From NCBI GenBank assembly GCA_031284645.1, contig JAITXS010000169.1, positions 1-19,666 of the forward strand: 19,666 bases of DNA. The letters are read 5' to 3'. The notes beneath the pieces are model-generated. The model saw only the letters and a list, made by a program, of their open reading frames with translations, was not told where the DNA came from and ran no database searches. The position numbers and the translations under genes are program-made. Position 1 is the first letter of the stretch, and each line of letters opens with the position of its first letter. This document shows, in pieces, positions 14,444 through 19,666 of this stretch. Source of the stretch: Spirochaetaceae bacterium (GTDB lineage Bacteria > Spirochaetota > Spirochaetia > Treponematales > Breznakiellaceae).

Positions 14444-17400
14444 AACAGCAAGATGGCTTAAAAGGCCCGTTGCATCACTTTGTATATGTGCAATTCTGGT
14501 AATCGCCTCATTATTTGTTTTGATCACAGCAGAAAATAAAGTAAGCGGGGAATCAAGCGGTGCTTATACCGTTACCATACGGCATTACGGTGTTAATATG
14601 CAGGAAATCGAAAAAACAATATCAATTCCGCTGGAAGATGGCTTATCTTCACTTGATGGCGTAAAAGATGTGCTAAGCCTATCGGAAGACAGCAGGTCAC
14701 AAGTGTTTGTCCGTTTTGAACAAAACGAAAAAAGAATCTTTAAACAAAAAAGAAAAAACGGGAATTACCAAGCCCTGCGCGATATTGTTCAGCGGGTATA
14801 TGAAACACTGCCCCCCTCGGTCCAAAGACCTGAGATTATCGCGGCCGATTCCTTTATACATCCTGTATGGACTGCGGCGATTCCGGCAAAAGACAATTTC
14901 TCAATATATAATCTTTTAAACAAAGTGATAAAGCCCTCTCTATCCGCGTTGGACGGTGTGGCGGATGTAGAACTGTCAGGTATAGGGGTAAATGAAATCA
15001 TTATTGCCTTAAAACCACAAGAAGCGGCTTTTGCCGGAATAAACACCGCGAAAATATCTCAAACGCTTTCGTTAAACGATGTCCTGCTTCCCGGCGGCCG
15101 CCTTACTGATAATGACAGAGAGTATATGCTTATGATTGACGGGCGTTATGAAACGACAGAATCATTACAGGATGCGTTAATTCCGCTTGACACGGGCGCT
15201 TATGTAAAATTAAAAGATATTGCAGATGTAAAAGAACAGGAACGTGAAGCGGATATCCTTGCGCGCTTAAACGGGGAGAAAGCCGTGATCATTTCCGTAT
15301 TGCCGGAATTTAACGCAGACAAGGGTAAGCTTTCAAAAACAATAAAACGGGCAATCGAAAAATTCACAAATCATCATATTGAATTTATTATCATACATGA
15401 CAGAGGAGCCGAAGAAAGCGCCGCATTCCGTTCGCTTATGAGCGCTATTGTTCAAGCGCTCTGTGTGCTTGCCGGTGTTTCTTTTTTTCTGACAGGAAAA
15501 CAAGGGAGAAGAAGATACAGGCTGCCTTTTATGTGCGCGATGCTGGTACCGCTTACCGCTCTTGTTTCGGCTGCGATTCTTTCGGCGCTGGGGGGAAATT
15601 TTGATAAGATAAGTCTTTCGGGTTTAGCGATAGGACTTGGATCCGCGATAGATTCGATTTTATTATGCGCCGAAAGTTTTTCCTCTCTTGACTCAGTTAA
15701 TGAGGGACAGAGCGCCTTGCACAGACTTTGCCCCGTGCTTGCCTCGGCGTCTCTTACCACGATTATCTCACTTACCCCGCTTGTTTTTCTCCCCTTTGTC
15801 TCAAAAACAATCATAAGCATAGCATTATCAATAGCTGTCGTAACTTTTGTTTCCGTACTGTTTTCTTTGTTTCTTGCTCCGCCTCTTTTTTTATGGCAAA
15901 AGAGGGAAGGTAATATCAAACATATAAAAGAATCATATATCGGCGATAAAAAACAACGAGCGTTGATTTTCCAAAAAACGGATGAAAAAATAAAAAGGCT
16001 GTTCAAAAAAATCAGATGCCTATGTGTAAAGATACTGCTGTTTTGCATGAAAAAACCGGCGCTTGTTTGTGTTTTTATGGTGTTTATTTCAGGTGCCGGT
16101 CTTGTTGCAATCATGTCCGCAAAACCGGATACCGGAGAACCCGGGAGCGAAGATTCACTGTATCTTAGAATTGAATTTCCCGCGGCTTTGCGAAAAGAGG
16201 AAGTTGACAAACAGGTATCCGCATGGGTAAAAAAAATAAAAACACACAGCGGAATAAAACACATTCAGTCAGGATCAACAACAGGCTCGGCCTCTGTTCT
16301 GATTAGCTTTAATCCTCTTGTTGTAGAAAGTCAGGATATAAGAGAGATGGTACGGAACGAGGAAATACCCGGAGCTTTTATTTATATAAACGAATATTTT
16401 TCGGACGAAAGAATTTGGGAAATAAAAATATTCGGCGATTCCACGGAAAAATGTGTAAAAATTGCGCAGGAGGCGGCAAATATCTGCCGCTCTATTCCGT
16501 TTATAAAACAAACTGTGTTTAATTTTAAAGACGGGAGCCCTAACTTGTTTATAAAACCTCAAAGAGAGAAAATTGCCGTCTCTCATGGCGGGCAGGATAT
16601 TTCGTTTATGAATATCGCGGAAGAACTAAGGGGAGCGCTGTTCGGGCCTGTTATATATAAAAGGCTTGACAAACAAAACAGAGAGACCGGCGAGTTGGAT
16701 GTCAGGATAAAAGGCAGCGGAGATATAATGCTCTCTAAAAACGAAATGGGTAATTTATTGATAAGTGATCGGTATGGTTCACGTATAAAATTAGATACGC
16801 TTGTTGAACATGAGCTTCAAACAAATCTGTCAAGCGTCAGAAGAGAAAACAGGAGAAGAGTTGTATCAATTTCAGTGCGGACAAAACCCGATGATCCGCG
16901 GAAAATTCGTGATTTGATAATGCCGTATCTGGACAGGATTGAACTGCCTCCTGCGTATTCCTTTGAGTTTGACCGGGATGCACTGGAAGGTGCCGAAGCT
17001 CTTTCAAAGACGATATATTATTTTATACTCGCCATGTTTTTTTGTTATATCATTATAGCAATATCAAACGAATCGTTTTTCCTGCCCCTTGCTGTCCTTG
17101 CCGTGATTCCGCCTTCCGCCGCCGTTCCGGCTTTGTTTTTATATGCTTTCGGGTTTTCGTTTAATGCGGCAAGCGCGTGTGCGTTTATTGTGGTATGCGG
17201 GATGACGGTAAACGCCGCAGTTTTAATAAGTGATGAAATAAAAAACCGGCTGAAAGTAGAGGATGCCAATATCAGTTCAAAAGCAAGATGCAGACTCATG
17301 TATAAAGCTGTCAGAAAAAGACTGCCCGCGCTTTTCGGAACAAGTGTTACAACGATAATATCATCACTCCCTTTTTTGTTTCTTGGTGAGGGAGTAAATA

Positions 17401-17519
17401 TAATTATCAGGACACTTTCTTTGATTGTAATACTTGGATCCGCATTTTCCTGTATTTTTTCGATTTTGTTTATTCCTGCTTTGGCAGTGTTATCTCCGAG
17501 ATTATTTAAAAGCAATTAG
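14436..17519 (+). CDS. RND efflux permease B, divergent partner
   Basis: A 1027-residue RND permease with the same topology: TM1 (about 13-31), first periplasmic loop to about 328, TM2-TM6 to about 488, a long Lys-rich cytoplasmic linker (488-530), TM7 (about 540-560), second periplasmic loop to about 857 and TM8-TM12. It is more divergent than its neighbour. The KLPDISSPS-type entry and the WGTD motif after strand 2 are missing, replaced by a basic stretch (EKRIFKQKRKNG, 98-109). In TM4, GLAIGLGSAIDSILLCAES aligns without gaps to permease A, keeping one Asp (406) but with Ser407 at the second carboxylate position. TM10 has Asn926 (GMTVNAAVL). ATG overlaps the stop of permease A by 8 bp, with AAAGGA 9 bases upstream, which suggests coupled synthesis. 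A heteromeric A/B trimer, as in MdtBC, is a reasonable inference. Confidence 0.94.
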   Translation: MNKTARWLKRPVASLCICAILVIASLFVLITAENKVSGESSGAYTVTIRHYGVNMQEIEKTISIPLEDGLSSLDGVKDVLSLSEDSRSQVFVRFEQNEKRIFKQKRKNGNYQALRDIVQRVYETLPPSVQRPEIIAADSFIHPVWTAAIPAKDNFSIYNLLNKVIKPSLSALDGVADVELSGIGVNEIIIALKPQEAAFAGINTAKISQTLSLNDVLLPGGRLTDNDREYMLMIDGRYETTESLQDALIPLDTGAYVKLKDIADVKEQEREADILARLNGEKAVIISVLPEFNADKGKLSKTIKRAIEKFTNHHIEFIIIHDRGAEESAAFRSLMSAIVQALCVLAGVSFFLTGKQGRRRYRLPFMCAMLVPLTALVSAAILSALGGNFDKISLSGLAIGLGSAIDSILLCAESFSSLDSVNEGQSALHRLCPVLASASLTTIISLTPLVFLPFVSKTIISIALSIAVVTFVSVLFSLFLAPPLFLWQKREGNIKHIKESYIGDKKQRALIFQKTDEKIKRLFKKIRCLCVKILLFCMKKPALVCVFMVFISGAGLVAIMSAKPDTGEPGSEDSLYLRIEFPAALRKEEVDKQVSAWVKKIKTHSGIKHIQSGSTTGSASVLISFNPLVVESQDIREMVRNEEIPGAFIYINEYFSDERIWEIKIFGDSTEKCVKIAQEAANICRSIPFIKQTVFNFKDGSPNLFIKPQREKIAVSHGGQDISFMNIAEELRGALFGPVIYKRLDKQNRETGELDVRIKGSGDIMLSKNEMGNLLISDRYGSRIKLDTLVEHELQTNLSSVRRENRRRVVSISVRTKPDDPRKIRDLIMPYLDRIELPPAYSFEFDRDALEGAEALSKTIYYFILAMFFCYIIIAISNESFFLPLAVLAVIPPSAAVPALFLYAFGFSFNAASACAFIVVCGMTVNAAVLISDEIKNRLKVEDANISSKARCRLMYKAVRKRLPALFGTSVTTIISSLPFLFLGEGVNIIIRTLSLIVILGSAFSCIFSILFIPALAVLSPRLFKSN

Positions 17520-17608
17520 CATAAATCTCGTAAGAAACAATTTTATTTGTGCGGGTAAGCGTACAACAAAACGTTTGTTCGTTGCCTGAAATATGTTTTT
17601 GGTAAGAA

Positions 17609-17625
17609 GTTCCGCGTAGCGGGAC
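17609..17625 (+). promoter_or_regulatory. Hairpin in the leader of the giant protein gene
   Basis: GTTCCGC (17609-17615) pairs with GCGGGAC (17619-17625) through seven base pairs, including one G-U, around a GTA loop. There is no U-run after it, so a Rho-independent terminator is unlikely. A leader structure or processing site fits better. Confidence 0.45.
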
Positions 17626-17629
17626 ATAA

Positions 17630-17647
17630 TTCCTCATCAAAGAGGAA
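17630..17647 (+). promoter_or_regulatory. Hairpin sequestering the ribosome binding site of the giant protein gene
   Basis: TTCCTC (17630-17635) is the exact complement of GAGGAA (17642-17647), with a 6-base loop. The right arm is the ribosome binding site itself, ending three bases before the ATG at 17651. Folding would hide the site and lower initiation unless it is opened by upstream translation, temperature or a ligand. A six-pair stem is short, so the effect may be modest. Confidence 0.45.
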
Positions 17648-17650
17648 AAG

Positions 17651-19666
17651 ATGAAAAACAAAAAAATATGCTATTTTACCGATGGTAATTTAAGTTCGTC
17701 CGTTATTGCTGCTCTCCTGTTATTAGTGATGAGTACCGGTTTATTTGCCGAGTCGTTACCGCCGCCGGATGTATGGCAGCAAAGTTTTGACAGAAGTGTT
17801 TTTGACTATCATTTTAGCCGTGCCGATAGGGAGACTAGTCCGGAGCGCTGGATGGAGCAGGCAAAACAGGGGATGGGTTTTGCAAAGAGCGCATGGGAAG
17901 AGATGGTCTTCGTTTTATACGAGGATATAAATCTGTTTCAAGAAGACTCCCAAAAACTTGATGCATGGAGTGAAGATGAATTGGAACGGCGTTTTTCGCA
18001 ATGGTTGGTAAAACGTTTTTTCGCGGATGATTCCTCCGAGCTTGTCATAGAAACATCACGGAAGGTACGCTCTTCAAATTTAAATTTACTCTACTACCTT
18101 GATGAGAGCGGCAATATTATATATGACGAACTTAGCGGAGATCCTTTTGTTATAAGACCGGATAACGATACAAGAGATTTTAGCTCGGACAAGATTCTCT
18201 ATAACGATGAGATTGATAAAGCGTCAAAAGAAAATTTTTTTACATATACAAAAAGACTCGAAGAATATTTCCCTGAATTATTAAGCTTTATTCAAGAAGA
18301 CAGACGCACCGATTTTGAGGAAAAACTTAAAGGAGTTTTATTTAAAACACAGGAAAATTTGGCAGAAGAGTTTGAGCGTGCAAAAACAAGAGAGGATAGA
18401 ATTTTTACGTCCCTGCGGACCGGAGATATTTGGAGTTTAAGAAAAAAATCAGACAAGGAAGCGGCAGGCATAATCAGCGCTGAATTGATTTTAGAAACAG
18501 AAGCTCTATGTGAAAAAGGAATAGCGGAGTTGCAGCAGCGCATTGATCGTGCTTTGGCAGACAGTGAGAGTTTGGTTTTAGACGGGGAGGAATGGCTTTC
18601 TCAATACACAGATCAATTTTACCGGGGGCTTCAGGCCTGGCAGGATGCTGAGGAAAGATTTTTTATAAGACGAATTGAATGGGAGCAATCAGCCGGACAA
18701 TATTGGCTTGAAGGTCAGGAGGCTTGGCTTTCCGCTTTTAATACATTAGCCGGAGAAAAAGAAAAATGGGAAATAAAGACACAGGAATTATTTAAGGCGG
18801 GAGAGGCGCTGTTTAAAAATGTATCCCTAGAACTTGAGCAGTCAATAACAAAAGCACGAGAGGAATTTATAACAGAGGCCGCCTTGAGAGCTCAAAGCGC
18901 CGGAGAGAGGGCGGGGGCCTATCTTGACACATATATAAGCTGCGGGACTTTGCTGTCCTCTGCACAGAGCTTTATTGATTTCTGGCTTGCCGATATGGGG
19001 GACGAGGGGAAAAATGCGCCGCAGCTGAGCGATAAGTCATTTAAGGCATGGATGGAAGCGCACGGGATAACGGAACAATCAAATGACGGCACGAAAAGGG
19101 AAATATACACATGGTATTCTTTGTATAATACGTATCTGTCCTTGGCTCTCAATGCTCGTAACGTATTGATAGAAGATTTTTATCTTGTCATGGGGGAGGG
19201 GCGCTTGATTGATGTTCTTAATGAAAATGCTTCGGGAGAAGATTTTTATCTTGACGAGTATCAAGTGGAACTATTACGCGCACAGGCTGTTTCAAATTAT
19301 TGGGCTAAAAGGCTTGAAATGGCGCAGGCTGTTAATGATTACGCAGTTGAGCTGAGCGCCGGAAGAACAACAAATATTGAGGGCATACAAAATTGGGAGA
19401 AGGCAAAGTCTGAGTATGACAGCGCCCTTAAAGAATATGAAAGTGAAATTGAAAATTTAAAAAACGCGGAAAATGATTTAATCGGCGCGAAAGCCGGAAT
19501 AAATGAAGCTTACGAGCACTTATCAGAAGCCGAGTTTGCTTTGAATAATTTAAATGAAAAATATTCAATCTTACAATCAATTTATTCGATAAAAGACGCG
19601 CAGGAAATTGTTTTTGATGAAATGTCCAAAAAGTATAAAGAAATTTTGCTTTACGAGGAAAAACTG
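17651..19666 (+). CDS. Large secreted Trp-rich coiled-coil protein, N-terminal part (open at window edge)
   Basis: 672 codons run from the ATG to the last base with no stop, so the gene continues outside the window. I translated it codon by codon. The N-terminus is a signal peptide: a polar N-region, a hydrophobic core (SVIAALLLLVMSTGLFA, 17-33) and a likely signal peptidase I cut after LFA. It has no lipobox, so it is exported but not lipidated. The mature part is acidic, helical and rich in Trp (17 of 672 residues by my count), often as W next to Glu/Lys (RWMEQ, AWEEM, EWLSQ, EWEQS, KWEIK). The stretch from about 580 to the end has heptad-like coiled-coil character (NWEKAKSEYDSALKEYESEI). 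It recalls the very large structural proteins of Leptospira and Treponema, but I cannot name a family from the visible part. GAGGA lies just upstream within a hairpin. Confidence 0.85.
   Translation, partial: MKNKKICYFTDGNLSSSVIAALLLLVMSTGLFAESLPPPDVWQQSFDRSVFDYHFSRADRETSPERWMEQAKQGMGFAKSAWEEMVFVLYEDINLFQEDSQKLDAWSEDELERRFSQWLVKRFFADDSSELVIETSRKVRSSNLNLLYYLDESGNIIYDELSGDPFVIRPDNDTRDFSSDKILYNDEIDKASKENFFTYTKRLEEYFPELLSFIQEDRRTDFEEKLKGVLFKTQENLAEEFERAKTREDRIFTSLRTGDIWSLRKKSDKEAAGIISAELILETEALCEKGIAELQQRIDRALADSESLVLDGEEWLSQYTDQFYRGLQAWQDAEERFFIRRIEWEQSAGQYWLEGQEAWLSAFNTLAGEKEKWEIKTQELFKAGEALFKNVSLELEQSITKAREEFITEAALRAQSAGERAGAYLDTYISCGTLLSSAQSFIDFWLADMGDEGKNAPQLSDKSFKAWMEAHGITEQSNDGTKREIYTWYSLYNTYLSLALNARNVLIEDFYLVMGEGRLIDVLNENASGEDFYLDEYQVELLRAQAVSNYWAKRLEMAQAVNDYAVELSAGRTTNIEGIQNWEKAKSEYDSALKEYESEIENLKNAENDLIGAKAGINEAYEHLSEAEFALNNLNEKYSILQSIYSIKDAQEIVFDEMSKKYKEILLYEEKL

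Larger units (their letters stand above)
17520..17650 (+). other. Spacer between permease B and the giant protein gene
   Basis: 131 bases with no open frame. It contains a near-palindrome AACAAAACGTTTGTT (about 17565-17579), a 7-bp hairpin at 17609-17625 and a second hairpin over the ribosome binding site. I see neither a convincing terminator with a U-run nor a good promoter, so read-through from the export operon into the giant gene is possible. Confidence 0.5.

Noticed and set aside
15633..15675. Impression that permease B has lost both TM4 carboxylates
   Set aside because: This came from a misregistered alignment. An ungapped alignment from the shared GLA places Asp406 opposite Asp400 of permease A, so one carboxylate is kept and only the second is changed (Ser407).
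15452..16264. 270-codon minus-strand open frame inside permease B
   Set aside because: It overlaps TM and linker codons of a well-supported RND gene and its sequence is low-complexity antisense. There is no start signal.
17520..17608. Rho-independent terminator after permease B
   Set aside because: The near-palindrome AACAAAACGTTTGTT is AT-rich with no following U-run. It is not convincing as a terminator.

Overview
The window looks like chromosomal DNA from a diderm, motile, lipoprotein-rich bacterium. My best guess is a spirochaete of the Treponema type. This is inferred from style rather than from a marker gene: relaxed lipoboxes (Cys preceded by LSFS, LIIS, QFVS, CPAC or CPSC), a classical chemoreceptor, a TolC/adaptor/RND export set, and a very large, Trp-rich, coiled-coil secreted protein. 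No rRNA, tRNA, CRISPR array, transposase or phage gene is visible. Base composition and codon style look even across the genes, so I see no sign of recent transfer within the coding part.

Layout. Positions 1-207 are non-coding and hold a G-run/C-run inverted-repeat element. A minus-strand methyl-accepting chemotaxis protein follows (208-2376). A 572-bp divergent intergenic region (2377-2948) separates it from the plus-strand genes and contains a perfect extended -10 promoter with a long leader. Nine tightly packed plus-strand genes then run from 2949 to 17519: a helical lipoprotein, a TPR lipoprotein, a small lipoprotein, a TolC-family outer-membrane factor, a periplasmic adaptor lipoprotein, two paralogous Ig-like (SbsA/Big_5-type) lipoproteins, and two RND permeases. 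Several genes overlap by 4-20 bp. The only sizeable gap in the operon (55 bp, before the permeases) is occupied by a 21-bp-stem hairpin that begins inside the last lipoprotein gene. After a 131-bp spacer with two further hairpins, a large secreted protein starts at 17651 and is still open at the window edge (672 codons seen).

How it may work together. The adaptor, the TolC-like channel and the RND pair form a recognisable tripartite envelope-spanning pump. What is unusual is that six of the nine operon genes encode predicted lipoproteins, including two multi-Ig lipoproteins between the adaptor and the permeases, that there are two non-identical permeases, and that no regulator gene is nearby. 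The pump may carry extra envelope-anchored scaffold subunits and may serve lipid, polysaccharide or protein traffic rather than drug efflux. A link to the giant protein downstream rests only on position. The divergent chemoreceptor is probably an independent unit.
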